Part shown: positions 34,674 through 43,025 of the stretch, one piece after another
Layout of the letters: every line of letters starts with the position of its first letter
Position numbering within the stretch: position 1 is the stretch's first letter
Assembly (NCBI GenBank): GCA_020832225.1
Contig: JAFIFA010000044.1
Location: 1 to 43,025 of the forward strand
Length of the DNA stretch: 43,025 nucleotides
Direction: 5' to 3'
Source: Balneolaceae bacterium
GTDB lineage: Bacteria; Bacteroidota; Rhodothermia; Balneolales; Balneolaceae
Position numbers and translations under genes: made by a program
The notes under the pieces: model-generated
What the model was told of the DNA's origin: nothing
Databases searched by the model: none
What the model saw: the letters and a program-made list of their open reading frames with translations, nothing else

Positions 34674-36290
34674 TCAATCCTGCTTATACTTAAACAGATT
34701 CTCCGCACCCACTTTCTCTTCGGCCTGACTGAGGGCGTAGGCACTTTCAAACATAACGATGGGGTTCTCATCCATATCGCGGGTGATGTGAGTGGAGTAG
34801 CTGTTTTCGAGTTTTGCGATGATCTCCTCGCTTTCGTTGGGAAGCCACCGTGCCGCGTGATAGCTAACCGGCTGCATATGAAGCTCCACATTGTACTCGG
34901 CCGCCATTCTGTGCTGCACAACTTCAAACTGAAGAACACCAACAGTTCCCAAAAGCAGCTCGTTACCTACACCATTCGGCACCTCAAACACATGTACCAC
35001 ACCCTCTTCAGATAGCTGCTTCAGACCTTCCCGAAGCTGTTTCCTTTTGAATGGATCTTTGGTCGAGACCTTCATGAAGTGCTCCGGAGTAAAGAGTGGG
35101 ATCACATTAAAACGTACGGGATCATCCGCATGAAGCGTGGACCCGATCCGGAAAAAACCCGGGTTAAAGATCGAGATAATATCGCCCGGATAGGCCTCCT
35201 CCATGATGTTCCGCTCATCGCCCATTAGCGTGTGAGGGGTTGACATCCTTACTTTTTTGCCCGTTCCGGCATGCGTCACTTCCAGTCCGCGCTCAAATTT
35301 ACCGGAGGTTACCCGGATAAACGCGGCACAGTCCCGGTGATCGGGATTCATGTTGGCCTGAAGCTTAAATACAAAACCACTGAACGACTTATCCAGGTCT
35401 CGTTTACCGCCCTCGGCATCTTCATAATATTGTGGTGCCGGAGCCAGCTGGGAGAAGTATTTCAGAAAAATATCGAGACCAAAGTTATTGAGAGCGGAGC
35501 CAAAGAATACCGGCGATACAGTTCCCTTTTTAAACCCTTCCCGATCCATCTCGCTGAACATATCTTCGATCAGCATCACCTCTTCGGCTAGCTGCTCCCT
35601 TTCCGATTCCGAAAGGGATGAGTTCTCAAGTCCCTCCTCAAGATCAAACACTTCCGTTTCAGCTATTTTCGCACCATGGTCGCTCTTTCGATAGAGATGT
35701 AGCTCTTTTCCGATCAGGTCGTAGATTCCCTGAAATTTCTGACCATAACCAACCGGCCAGCTTGCGGGAATCGCCTCAATTCCGAGCCGGTTCTCCACAT
35801 TGCTCAGCACTTCCAGCGGCTCCATACCGGGTCGGTCACACTTATTCACAAATGTGATAACGGGGACCTGCCTAAGCTTACAGACCTCAAACAGCTTCTC
35901 AGTTTGATCCTCAACTCCCTTTGCAACGTCAATAACCATCAAACCGCTGTCTGCAGCCACAAGAGTACGAAGCGTGTCTTCAGAGAAGTCCTTGTGACCC
36001 GGAGTATCGAGCAGATTGTACTTCACACCATCCTTTTCAAACCGGAGAACCGAAGAGGTAACCGAAATTCCACGCTCTTTTTCGATCGACATCCAGTCGG
36101 ATGCAGCATGCCTTGATGCCTTACGCGCGCGAATAGAGCCTGCTTCATGAAGCGCCCCGCCATAAAGAAGCAGCTTCTCCGTAAGCGTTGTTTTACCGGC
36201 ATCCGGGTGAGAGATGATTGCAAACGTGCGCCGTTTTTCCGCCTCTTTCTTGATGAGGGGGTTCTCTGTGATGGTTTCCTGTTTCGACAT
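34674..36290 (-). CDS. prfC: Peptide chain release factor 3
   Basis: A 538-residue translational GTPase that recycles RF1 and RF2 from the ribosome. The G1 motif is ISHPDAGKTT (26-35), G3 is DTPGH (95-99), and G4 is NKCD (149-152). The RF3-specific SDWMSIEKERGISVTSSVLRF stretch and the later AAFIRVTSGKFERGLEV and LLGTVGVLQFEVVQHRM regions are present. Length is standard. It is monocistronic and convergent with tspO across repeat copy 3. Nothing odd is seen in the motifs. Confidence 0.95.
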   Translation of the reverse strand: MSKQETITENPLIKKEAEKRRTFAIISHPDAGKTTLTEKLLLYGGALHEAGSIRARKASRHAASDWMSIEKERGISVTSSVLRFEKDGVKYNLLDTPGHKDFSEDTLRTLVAADSGLMVIDVAKGVEDQTEKLFEVCKLRQVPVITFVNKCDRPGMEPLEVLSNVENRLGIEAIPASWPVGYGQKFQGIYDLIGKELHLYRKSDHGAKIAETEVFDLEEGLENSSLSESEREQLAEEVMLIEDMFSEMDREGFKKGTVSPVFFGSALNNFGLDIFLKYFSQLAPAPQYYEDAEGGKRDLDKSFSGFVFKLQANMNPDHRDCAAFIRVTSGKFERGLEVTHAGTGKKVRMSTPHTLMGDERNIMEEAYPGDIISIFNPGFFRIGSTLHADDPVRFNVIPLFTPEHFMKVSTKDPFKRKQLREGLKQLSEEGVVHVFEVPNGVGNELLLGTVGVLQFEVVQHRMAAEYNVELHMQPVSYHAARWLPNESEEIIAKLENSYSTHITRDMDENPIVMFESAYALSQAEEKVGAENLFKYKQD

Positions 36291-36617
36291 GATTGCTGAC
36301 TGAAAATTTTGAAAGACTTATAAAATACAAATTCTCTCGCTTTTCTTCATCACCAGTAGATATGAATATATAGACCCAAAAAATGGCTCTTTATCACTCA
36401 AATCGTAACATGATTCATGAAAGTTACCTTGTATCACTGTTTTACACTTTAACCATACAGCTACTCAGACCCTTTTTTTCGGGATCTTTATTTAAAATAG
36501 TGTAAATATATCAGCATTATCGGCATAAGACACAATAAATCTTAATGCTTCGGGGAACAAAAAGGTCTGCTCCGTTGTGTAAAAGGTTGAACTCTTAACC
36601 AAAACACAGGAGAAATC
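36291..36617. other. Intergenic region upstream of the first FAS1 gene
   Basis: About 327 AT-rich bases lie between the divergent prfC and FAS1 starts. No gene, repeat or clear hairpin is seen. A strong AGGAG ribosome site occurs just before the FAS1 start (CACAGGAGAAATC). Promoters for both genes are presumed but were not pinpointed. Confidence 0.5.
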
Positions 36618-37034
36618 ATGTTTTCGATTAAAAAACTATCCGCTGTCTTTTCGACCATTATTGCACTTGTACTTGTCGCAGGTATTAATGTATCGATGGC
36701 GCAGGGAAGTGTTGTTGACGTTATTAATGATAGTGAGGATCACACCATTTTTGCTCAACTGCTTGCTGATACCGAAATGGACAATATCATTTCAGAGCAG
36801 GGGCCATTTACAGTAATTGCGCCAACCGATGACGCTTTTAATGCACTTGGAGACGAGCTTGAGCAGATTCAGGCCGACCCTGAACGTGCACAGAATATTG
36901 TTGTAAGTCATCTTTTCCAGGGTGAGGTACCATCTGAAGATGTAGAGCCCGCACTCGGAATTGAAGTTGCCAGCGGAGACATTGGGGCTGACAACGGTCT
37001 GGTACATGTTGTTGATGAAGTCATCATGAACTAA
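36618..37034 (+). CDS. Secreted fasciclin (FAS1)-domain protein, copy 1
   Basis: A 138-residue exported protein with a signal peptide (LVLVAGINVSMAQ, cut near residue 29) and one FAS1 domain: HTIFAQLLADTEMDNIISE, GPFTVIAPTDDAFNAL, ERAQNIVVSHLFQGEV and DNGLVHVVDEVIM. FAS1 domains mediate adhesion or bind small ligands at cell surfaces. At about 110 residues after the signal it is slightly shorter than standard. The mature protein is strongly acidic. It is followed by a terminator and then by a close paralogue. Confidence 0.9.
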   Translation: MFSIKKLSAVFSTIIALVLVAGINVSMAQGSVVDVINDSEDHTIFAQLLADTEMDNIISEQGPFTVIAPTDDAFNALGDELEQIQADPERAQNIVVSHLFQGEVPSEDVEPALGIEVASGDIGADNGLVHVVDEVIMN

Positions 37035-37399
37035 CCAACGTATTGAAAATCAGCTTTACCAGCTGAATCCAAGCCACTCTGTTAATTCAGGGTGGCTTTT
37101 CTTTTTGACAGATACTCTCCCTTCTACTACTTCCCCCCTGCTTCAGATCTCATTCTTGATATCCACAAAACTACCTTAAACGCTCTCGAGAATGGATGCT
37201 TCAGGCAATCTTAAATGGGTTTAACACAATACCTCATCATGCCATCTGAAGCATCCTGAAACGGACTGAAATTTTAATTCGTGTAAAATTATCAATGAAA
37301 AGCGCGTTAGATCAATGATTACATATATATGAGGGGAACAAAGCCCCGGTTAACCCTGTATATAATACTGAACATTTAATTGAAACACGGAGAAACATT
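37035..37399. other. Intergenic region between the two FAS1 genes
   Basis: About 365 bases. It holds the terminator of the first FAS1 gene (37071-37106) and then about 290 bases with no gene or repeat module. The last part must carry the promoter of the second FAS1 gene, which has a CACGGAG ribosome site just before its start. Confidence 0.5.
37071..37106 (+). terminator. Rho-independent terminator after FAS1 copy 1
   Basis: AGCCACTCTG-TTAATT-CAGGGTGGCT forms a 10-bp stem (one G-T pair) followed by TTTCTTTTT. It directly follows the FAS1 gene and separates the two paralogues into individual transcripts. Confidence 0.8.
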
Positions 37400-37819
37400 A
37401 TGTTATCAATGAAGAAATTATCAACCATTTTTTCTGCAGTTATTGCACTGGTACTTGTAGCGGGGATCAATATCTCTGTGGCACAATCAGGTGATGTTGT
37501 AGATATCATCAATGATAGTGATGACCATGCCATCTTTTCTGAATTACTTGAAATGACCGAAATGGATCAGGTAATTTCGGAGCAAGGACCTTTTACCGTT
37601 ATTGCTCCAACTGATGATGCTTTTGAAGCACTGGGCGGCGAGCTTGACGATGTCATGACCGACCCTGAAAGAGCTCAAAATGTAGTTGTTGGGCATCTTT
37701 TCCAAGGTGAAGTTCCAGCTACGGATGTAGAACCTGCACTTGATATAGCAGTAGAAGATGGAGACATAGCTGCCGACAATGGCCTCATCCACTCAGTTGG
37801 TGAAGTGATCATTAATTAA
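37400..37819 (+). CDS. Secreted fasciclin (FAS1)-domain protein, copy 2
   Basis: A 139-residue paralogue of the previous FAS1 protein and closely similar along its full length. It has a signal peptide (LVLVAGINISVAQ) and a FAS1 domain with HAIFSELLEMTEMDQVISE, GPFTVIAPTDDAFEAL, ERAQNVVVGHLFQGEV and DNGLIHSVGEVII. The two genes arose by tandem duplication; each has its own ribosome site and terminator. The N-terminal half and the PFTVIAPTDDAF core are most conserved. The role is likely surface adhesion or matrix; the ligand is unknown. Confidence 0.9.
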   Translation: MLSMKKLSTIFSAVIALVLVAGINISVAQSGDVVDIINDSDDHAIFSELLEMTEMDQVISEQGPFTVIAPTDDAFEALGGELDDVMTDPERAQNVVVGHLFQGEVPATDVEPALDIAVEDGDIAADNGLIHSVGEVIIN

Positions 37820-37852
37820 GTCATCAAAATTCAGATCATTTTTGATCCCACA

Positions 37853-37890
37853 GAGCCGTTCTCCTTAGTCGGGGGCGGCTTTTATTTTTT
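37853..37890 (+). terminator. Terminator after FAS1 copy 2
   Basis: GAGCCGTTCTC followed by a short loop and GGGGGCGGCT forms a stem of about 10 bp with several G-T pairs, followed by TTTATTTTTTT. It lies between the convergent FAS1 and DUF72 genes. Confidence 0.7.
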
Positions 37891-37947
37891 TATACACACC
37901 CACTCTCCCACTCTAACATCTATTCTATTCACACTAACTCCTCTTCC

Positions 37948-38814
37948 TCAGAACAATCCCAGCTGTTCATCTTCCCTGTCGCACGGCCACACGGGCATAG
38001 GCTTCAGATCGATCAGTGCGGCAAGTTCCTTATGAAAGAACCGGGCCAGGGAAGGCGCGTGCAGTGTATCCGGTGCATGAACGAAAAAATAGGGGTGCTT
38101 CCCCTCCCGGATCCAGTCGGCAACGATAATTGCCCACTCCTTCAGGTATGTCTCGTTGTTTAATACATCATTCGCCCCCACATAGCGGATAAAAGGTTTG
38201 CTTCCCGTTGAGTTGAATCGAACCGGCGTTTGCGGCTTTTTCTCCTGCGCTTCTCTCACCGAGGGCTCATTGTTCTTGAGGGCGTGTAGCCGACGCGTAT
38301 CGAATACAACCCGGTCAATTCCGTAGCTCTTCAGCAGATCGGTAAATCTCTTCTCTTTACGGCCCTTATCATAAAAATCGGGATGGCGCACTTCTATGGC
38401 GTAGTGCAGGTGAACCGGCAGTATCTCAACAACCCGTTCCAGCTTCTCCATCTCGTTGTAGGAGAACTGTGAACTGAGCTGAATATGGAAAGGACCCAGT
38501 TTTTTTCGGATAGGGTCAAACAGCTCCAGAAAAGAGAGCACATCATCCTCAACACCGTTCAGTCGGCGGTAGTGGGTGATCCCCTGCGGAAATTTAAAAC
38601 AGAACTTGAATCCATCCGGAACCTGATCTCCCCACTTCTTCACCGTCTCCGGATCGGGTACGCGGTAGAACGTGGTATTTCCCTCCACGGAGTTGAAAAC
38701 GGTAGCGTACTGCCTTAAAAATTCGGAGGGTTTTGCACTGCTGCTCAGAAATTCTCCCTTCCAATCTTTGTACCCCCACTGGGTTAGTCCAAGGTGATAT
38801 TTTTTGATCGACAT
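37948..38814 (-). CDS. DUF72-domain protein
   Basis: A 288-residue protein of the DUF72 family, a TIM-barrel fold of unknown catalytic function related to sugar isomerase-type folds. Features are LGLTQWGYKDWKGEFLSS at the N-terminus, EGNTTFYRVPDPETVKKWGDQVPDGFKFCFKFPQ, AIEVRHPDFYD, and the late YVGANDVLN and HPYFFVHAPDT stretches. Length is standard. It converges with the FAS1 gene and is divergent from the M28 peptidase gene. No operon partner gives a clue to the substrate. Confidence 0.92.
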   Translation of the reverse strand: MSIKKYHLGLTQWGYKDWKGEFLSSSAKPSEFLRQYATVFNSVEGNTTFYRVPDPETVKKWGDQVPDGFKFCFKFPQGITHYRRLNGVEDDVLSFLELFDPIRKKLGPFHIQLSSQFSYNEMEKLERVVEILPVHLHYAIEVRHPDFYDKGRKEKRFTDLLKSYGIDRVVFDTRRLHALKNNEPSVREAQEKKPQTPVRFNSTGSKPFIRYVGANDVLNNETYLKEWAIIVADWIREGKHPYFFVHAPDTLHAPSLARFFHKELAALIDLKPMPVWPCDREDEQLGLF

Positions 38815-38995
38815 CCGGGTAAAATCAATGGATTAAGCGGCCGAAAGATCCGGACGCATTGCTCTTTAGCGAATAAGAAACAAAAAAAATAATCAAAATG
38901 ATCGGGCACTGCACGCAAACCATTTTCAAGATAGATTTGATTAAATGGGTTTGATACCGCAATATAGGGCAGCCAATATCCAACCAATTTCTCTT

Positions 38996-40387
38996 ATGAA
39001 AGCATTGACATCTACGCTCCTCTTTATCTTTGTTGCCACTCTTATCCACGCCTGCAGTTCTCCACCTGCAAATGACGAAAACAATCGACTTACACTCGAC
39101 GATCTCGACCCTGAAATAAGCGAGATGCTTGGTCAGATCTCTGCCGACACTCTTGAAAAGAATATCTATCGCCTTGCCGATTTCGGTACACGCCACACTC
39201 TCTCCGAAACGGAAGATGATCAGTTTGGCATCGGTGCTGCCCGAAGATGGATCAAGGCAGAAATGGAGCGATATAGCTCGGAGACCGGCGGTCGACTCGA
39301 AGTTGAGTTTCATAGCTATATGCAGGAAGCGACCAACCGGATTCCCGAAGAGGTTGAGATTGTAAATGTGATTGGCACCCTGCCCGGATCTGATCCTGAT
39401 GACGACCGCATTTTTGTAGTTAGCGGACATTACGACTCTCGCGCCACCGGTGTGATGGATGCTGAAAGCGAAGCCCCCGGCGCCAATGATGATGCTTCGG
39501 GTACCGCCGCGGTGATGGAGATGGCACGTGTGATGTCGGCCTATCAGTTTCCGGCCACCATCGTCTTTATGGCGGTTGCCGGTGAAGAGCAAGGGCTGCT
39601 GGGTGCGCGCCGCTGGGCCGAAGAGGCACACGAGCAGGGACTCAACATTGCAGGGATGATTACGAACGACATTATTGGCAACCATGCCGCAGAGGATGGC
39701 GCCCTCACTGATCCAAATCGGGTCCGCCTTTTTGCGCAGGGTATCCCGGTCACACAAGAGCCTGACCGCGAACTGCTCCGTTACATTCAAACCGGAGGAG
39801 AAAACGACCTACCCACGCGTCAGCTTGCACGCACCATCAAAGAGGTTTCTGAAAGCTACCTGCCCGATATGGAGGTCTGGATGATCTACCGTGCCGATCG
39901 CTATCTGCGCGGCGGCGACCACATGCCGTTTCTTGATTTGGGCTACCCGGCCGTCCGCTTTTCCGAACCGCATGAAGAGTTCAAACATCAGCATCAGGAT
40001 ATCCGCGAAGAGGATGGTGTTCAGTATGGTGATCTTCCCGAATTTGTGGACTACCCCTATGTTGCCAGGGTTACTCACGTGAACCTCGCTGCGCTCGCCA
40101 ATCTGGCCCGTGCCCCGCAGGAACCCCGTGATGTAGGCATGAACATCTCAAGGCTGGAAAACGACACCCGTCTGAGGTGGGAAGCTTCTCCATCAGCTCA
40201 CGTTGCAGGCTATGAAGTTCTCTGGCGTGAAACCACCTCTCCGGTATGGCAGCACAAAGATTTCACCACCGACACCTCCTACACCGCCGAACTTCTCTCG
40301 AAGGATAACTACCTGTTTGGTGTTCGTGCCGTCAGCGAAGGCGGACACGTAAGCAGCACGGTATATCCGTTTCCGTTTAGGGAGTGA
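38996..40387 (+). CDS. M28-family metallopeptidase lipoprotein
   Basis: A 463-residue lipoprotein; the signal ends at the lipobox IHAC with Cys20. The M28 zinc-peptidase domain has His145 (SGHYDSR), bridging Asp165 (GANDDASG), Glu197-Glu198 (AGEEQG) and the NDIIGN region, with the late RGGDHMPFLDLGYPAVRF containing the last His ligand. A C-terminal fibronectin type III-like domain follows (NISRLENDTRLRWEASPSAH.. to VSSTVYP). The ATG at 38996 is preferred because the signal begins there. It is probably an aminopeptidase at the outer membrane. Confidence 0.9.
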   Translation: MKALTSTLLFIFVATLIHACSSPPANDENNRLTLDDLDPEISEMLGQISADTLEKNIYRLADFGTRHTLSETEDDQFGIGAARRWIKAEMERYSSETGGRLEVEFHSYMQEATNRIPEEVEIVNVIGTLPGSDPDDDRIFVVSGHYDSRATGVMDAESEAPGANDDASGTAAVMEMARVMSAYQFPATIVFMAVAGEEQGLLGARRWAEEAHEQGLNIAGMITNDIIGNHAAEDGALTDPNRVRLFAQGIPVTQEPDRELLRYIQTGGENDLPTRQLARTIKEVSESYLPDMEVWMIYRADRYLRGGDHMPFLDLGYPAVRFSEPHEEFKHQHQDIREEDGVQYGDLPEFVDYPYVARVTHVNLAALANLARAPQEPRDVGMNISRLENDTRLRWEASPSAHVAGYEVLWRETTSPVWQHKDFTTDTSYTAELLSKDNYLFGVRAVSEGGHVSSTVYPFPFRE

Positions 40388-40394
40388 TTTGGGA

Positions 40395-40551
40395 GTGAGA
40401 CGTGAGAGGGTAGACGTGAGATGAAGTTAGCAGATGGTTTGCGTAGCGCAATGTGCGGAGGGCTGAGCGGTTTTGAGTCGTGAGTTGCTCCTGTCATAGG
40501 GTGCAGAACGTTTCGCATCTTTCGTCTCACGTCTACCCTCTCACGTCTCAC
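40395..40551. repeat. 27-bp perfect inverted repeat element
   Basis: GTGAGACGTGAGAGGGTAGA.. at 40395-40421 and its exact reverse complement ..TCTACCCTCTCACGTCTCAC at 40525-40551 flank about 103 bases that include GTTAGCAGATGGTTTGCGTAGCGCA. A diverged relative lacking the right arm lies at 3974-4080. It separates the M28 peptidase and the symporter gene on the same strand. It could form a cruciform or be a small non-autonomous element. No coding capacity is seen. Confidence 0.75.
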
Positions 40552-40637
40552 CTCTGACTTTTCACTCCTCCAATTTGCTTTTCCCCGCGCATCTGCTAAC
40601 TTCGCTGTGAACAAATTCGAACCAAGCAACAGACCGG

Positions 40638-42389
40638 ATGCCCTTTAACTGGCTCGATCTCACCGTCATCGCAGGCTACATTGTCCTGATGGTGATTGTT
40701 GGCTATTACGCCCAAAAACGCGGACAAGACACCCTCGAAGATTATTTTACCGGAAGTAAAAATCTGCCGTGGTGGCTCGTCGGGATCTCGATGGTGGCCA
40801 CCACCTTTGCGGCCGATACCCCGCTCGCCGTAACCGGAATCATTGCCGCCGAAGGTGTGGCCGGGAACTGGATCTGGTGGAACTTCATGTTCTCCGGACT
40901 TTTCACCGTTTTTCTCTACGCCAAACTCTGGAAACGCGCCGATGTAATTACCGACGTGGAGTTCATCTCCATCCGATACACAGGTAAGCCGGCCCGAATT
41001 CTCCGCGGTTTCCGCTCCCTCTATCTCGCCTTCCCGATCAACTGTATTATTCTTGGATGGGTCACCGTTGGGATGGCCAAAATCATCACCGTTCTTTTTG
41101 AAGCTCAGAATCTGATCGTAACCGTAGGCCCGTTCAACCTGGCCGGTGAGTGGGTCATCATCCTGATTATGTATCTCTTTATCGGGATCTACATCGCTTT
41201 TTCCGGTCTATGGGGCGTGATTATCACCGATTTCATTCAGTTCATTATCGCCATGGGTGGTTCGATTCTGCTCGCCTGGTACGCGGTAGATCATATTGGC
41301 GGACTTGGAAACCTTCAGGCCGAGCTGAACGATATGTTTGGCACCGGACATCACATGCTCTCCATCAATCCGCTCACCAGCCCCGATATCGCCATTGCAA
41401 CGGCACTGGTCTGGGTCGGGATGATGTGGTGGGCCTCCTGGTATCCCGGATCGGAACCGGGTGGCGGTGGTTATATCGCTCAGCGGATGTTCTCTGCCAA
41501 GGATGAACGGAATGCCGTAGGCGGAACACTTCTCTTTAACGTGGCCCACTTCGCGCTGCGTCCCTGGCCATGGATTCTGGTGGCACTTGTAGCTCTTGTG
41601 GTCTATCCGGGGCTCGATGATCCTGAAACCGGCTACCCGCTGCTTATGCTCAAACTGCTGCCGGCCGGACTTCTTGGCCTGCTTGCCGTGGCGTTTCTGG
41701 CGGCTTTTGTCTCTACCGTATCGACCCACCTGAACTGGGGTGCATCATACGTGGTAAACGACTTCTACAAACCATTTCTAAAACCGGAATCGCGCTTCGC
41801 TACCAAAGAGGAGGCGCAAAAACACTATGTAAGGGTATCGAAGTGGACCACCCTGCTTATGATGGTATCCGCTGCCCTGGTCTCGCTAATGTTCGACACC
41901 GTTCGTGGCGGATGGGAGGCGATTCTCTCGATCGGGGCCGGTACGGGACTGGTCTACATGCTCCGGTGGTTCTGGTGGCGCATCAACGCCTGGAGTGAAA
42001 TTGCTGCCATGAGCGCCGCTGCAATCGGCTACGGACTCTCCATTTTAGTGGGGCTTGACGATTTTGCCCAGCAGATGATCTTCACCACCATCTTCTCCAC
42101 CACCGTTTGGTTGGCCGCCACCTTTATGACGAAACCGGATGATGAGCAGACCCTTCAGCGATTTTATGATCGCGTAAGACCGGGCGGCCCCGGCTGGAAA
42201 CGGTTTAACACAGAGGGTAAGCAGAGCGAATCCCTCATTCCCGGTATCATCAATGTGGCGATCAGTGGTACATCTATCGTGCTCCTCCTCTTCGGCATGG
42301 GCGAAATCTTCTTTGGTCCGATGTGGCTTGGTATCACCTGCTCAGCTATTGGAACCGGTGGGCTCTGGTTTGTGGTGAATAAGATTTAG
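40638..42389 (+). CDS. Sodium:solute symporter (SSS family)
   Basis: A 583-residue polytopic transporter of the sodium:solute symporter family, which uses the sodium gradient to import amino acids, sugars or other solutes. Features are DYFTGSKNLPWWLVGISMVATTFAADTPLAVTGIIA in the first spans, the SIRYTGKPARILRGFRSL loop and later the AVAFLAAFVSTVSTHLNWGASYVVNDFY motif characteristic of the family. At least 13 hydrophobic segments are visible. The substrate cannot be read from the sequence. It follows the M28 peptidase on the same strand across the inverted repeat; uptake of peptidase products is plausible but not shown. Confidence 0.92.
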   Translation: MPFNWLDLTVIAGYIVLMVIVGYYAQKRGQDTLEDYFTGSKNLPWWLVGISMVATTFAADTPLAVTGIIAAEGVAGNWIWWNFMFSGLFTVFLYAKLWKRADVITDVEFISIRYTGKPARILRGFRSLYLAFPINCIILGWVTVGMAKIITVLFEAQNLIVTVGPFNLAGEWVIILIMYLFIGIYIAFSGLWGVIITDFIQFIIAMGGSILLAWYAVDHIGGLGNLQAELNDMFGTGHHMLSINPLTSPDIAIATALVWVGMMWWASWYPGSEPGGGGYIAQRMFSAKDERNAVGGTLLFNVAHFALRPWPWILVALVALVVYPGLDDPETGYPLLMLKLLPAGLLGLLAVAFLAAFVSTVSTHLNWGASYVVNDFYKPFLKPESRFATKEEAQKHYVRVSKWTTLLMMVSAALVSLMFDTVRGGWEAILSIGAGTGLVYMLRWFWWRINAWSEIAAMSAAAIGYGLSILVGLDDFAQQMIFTTIFSTTVWLAATFMTKPDDEQTLQRFYDRVRPGGPGWKRFNTEGKQSESLIPGIINVAISGTSIVLLLFGMGEIFFGPMWLGITCSAIGTGGLWFVVNKI

Positions 42390-42439
42390 AAGAAAAGGTT
42401 TATTGATTCGATTAGACCTATCAGTAGCGAAGCTTTATG

Positions 42440-42900
42440 GAGGATCTGGAAGCGTCTCTTCGGGTTATTTGTTGCGGGTTGATTTAACCACAACGGACTC
42501 AAAGCATGAACAAAGAGCGCAATGGAAAATTATCTCAAAATCTACCCTCCTTTAAGCTTCTCATCGTGTTACGGGTTGTTTAACCGTAGAGGACGCAAGG
42601 GATGCACTGTGAGCGCTGAAGGAAATTATCTTCACATTGCCCCAATCCTAAGCCCTGAAGGGGCGCTCCAACTCAGCCCGTAGCAACGCTCCGGGTGGAG
42701 AAAAGGCGACGCCTTTTCCGCGCCGAGGAGAGGTTTTTGTAAAGGAACGTGGTTCACCGAGGCGCAGTGGGAAGGGGGTCGCAAAGGGGGTTACCGGGTG
42801 AAAACCCTATGCTCAGCCCCACAAACACACCCCTGTAATTCGAAAGCCGTGCTACGCACTCTTTCTCATCACGGTCCCCTCTCCAGAGGCTGTGAGAAAA
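42440..42900 (+). repeat. Composite intergenic repeat island, copy 4
   Basis: Downstream of the symporter, the stretch holds GGGTTACGGG-type repeats (42460-42482 and 42553-42580), AACCGTAGAGGACGC (42581-42605), GCCCTGAAGGGGCGC..AACTCAGCCCG..GCAACGCTCCGGG (42650-42700), GCGCCGAGGAGAGG..CCGAGGCGCAGTGGGAAGG (42717-42775) and CCCCTCTCCAGAGGCTGTGAG (about 42870-42900). The order equals copies 1 and 2; the CAACGATTCAACAG tail is missing. No gene is seen from 42390 to about 42965. Confidence 0.65.
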
Positions 42901-42965
42901 TGTTATTTCAATAGGGATCTTTATTTATTTGATTTTTTCTAAGCATACATGTTTTCCTCCAGACA

Positions 42966-43025
42966 TCATCCGGGTCGAAGTGAGGGAGTTGGATCCCATC
43001 CGATCACCTGCTCCATCAGTCCTTT
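42966..43025 (-). CDS. Possible C-terminus of a gene entering at the right edge
   Basis: On the minus strand the last 60 bases read as an open frame ending in TGA at 42966-42968: a 19-residue tail KGLMEQVIGWDPTPSLRPG. The start lies outside the window. It would converge with the symporter gene across repeat copy 4, the same layout as other repeat copies here, which mildly supports it. The product is not recognised, and another frame is also open, so this is tentative. Confidence 0.3.
   Translation of the reverse strand, partial: KGLMEQVIGWDPTPSLRPG

Noticed and set aside
38825-39790. 321-codon minus-strand frame opposite the M28 peptidase
   Set aside because: It lies antisense to a gene with intact M28 motifs and has no recognisable domain of its own.
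42885-42905. GAGGCTGTGAGAAAA as a possible insertion-sequence end
   Set aside because: A closely similar GAGGCT..GAGAAGG string belongs to the dispersed repeat in other copies, and no transposase is seen.

Overview
The window reads like a chromosomal segment of a marine or halophilic member of the Balneolota/Rhodothermota group, near Bacteroidota. This placement is inferred from gene content, not from a marker phylogeny. The pointers are a secreted protease with a type IX secretion (T9SS) type A C-terminal tail, a 6-bladed-propeller lipoprotein, an Mrp of the form without CxxC, HU-TM-SPOR and HU genes next to exbB/exbD/tonB, and very acidic linkers and secreted proteins. No rRNA, tRNA, CRISPR array, phage module or intact insertion sequence was seen.

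Layout. 1-866 is a composite intergenic repeat. 867-4437 carries a lipoprotein, a VapB-like antitoxin with a VapC stub, a SnoaL-like protein, an aldo/keto reductase and a 168-bp tandem repeat. 4438-11949 carries gamma-glutamyltransferase, a small membrane protein, a solitary GroES-like protein, an MBL-fold hydrolase coupled to a mini zinc ribbon, an orphan antitoxin, a PAP2 phosphatase, a membrane protein and a P1 (DmpA-type) peptidase. 11950-12169 is a MITE-like element. 12174-13509 holds a GNAT and a divergent UppP. 13613-17747 is an alcohol/aldehyde oxidation block (DUF779, AdhP-like, aldehyde dehydrogenase, divergent AraC regulator). 18319-29719 holds two long minus-strand operons. 29888-31652 is mrp plus a TlpA-like gene. 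31661-42389 holds the T9SS metalloprotease, TspO, release factor 3, two FAS1 proteins, a DUF72 protein, an M28 peptidase lipoprotein and a sodium:solute symporter. A partial gene may enter at the right edge.

Central block. Operon 1, in transcription order, is gcvT-comB-ftsK-lolA-(YbhN-like flippase), with overlapping or nearly touching genes. Operon 2 is a plugless outer-membrane barrel, a mini-HU, an HU-acidic linker-TM-SPOR protein, exbB, exbD and tonB, with gaps of 2 to 6 bases or overlaps. Operon 2 has parts for the nucleoid or cytoplasm, inner membrane, peptidoglycan and outer membrane, and sits just downstream of ftsK and lolA. It is my best candidate for an under-described system: a proton-motive-force-driven trans-envelope machine tied to division or chromosome segregation.

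Repeats. Several intergenic islands are mosaics of the same short modules in the same order (four large copies), and most lie where two genes converge. Other elements are the nested-palindrome tandem repeat at 4081-4430, the inverted-repeat element at 11950-12169, a 27-bp perfect inverted repeat at 40395-40551, and a 28-bp perfect dyad between the divergent gcvT and mrp operons.
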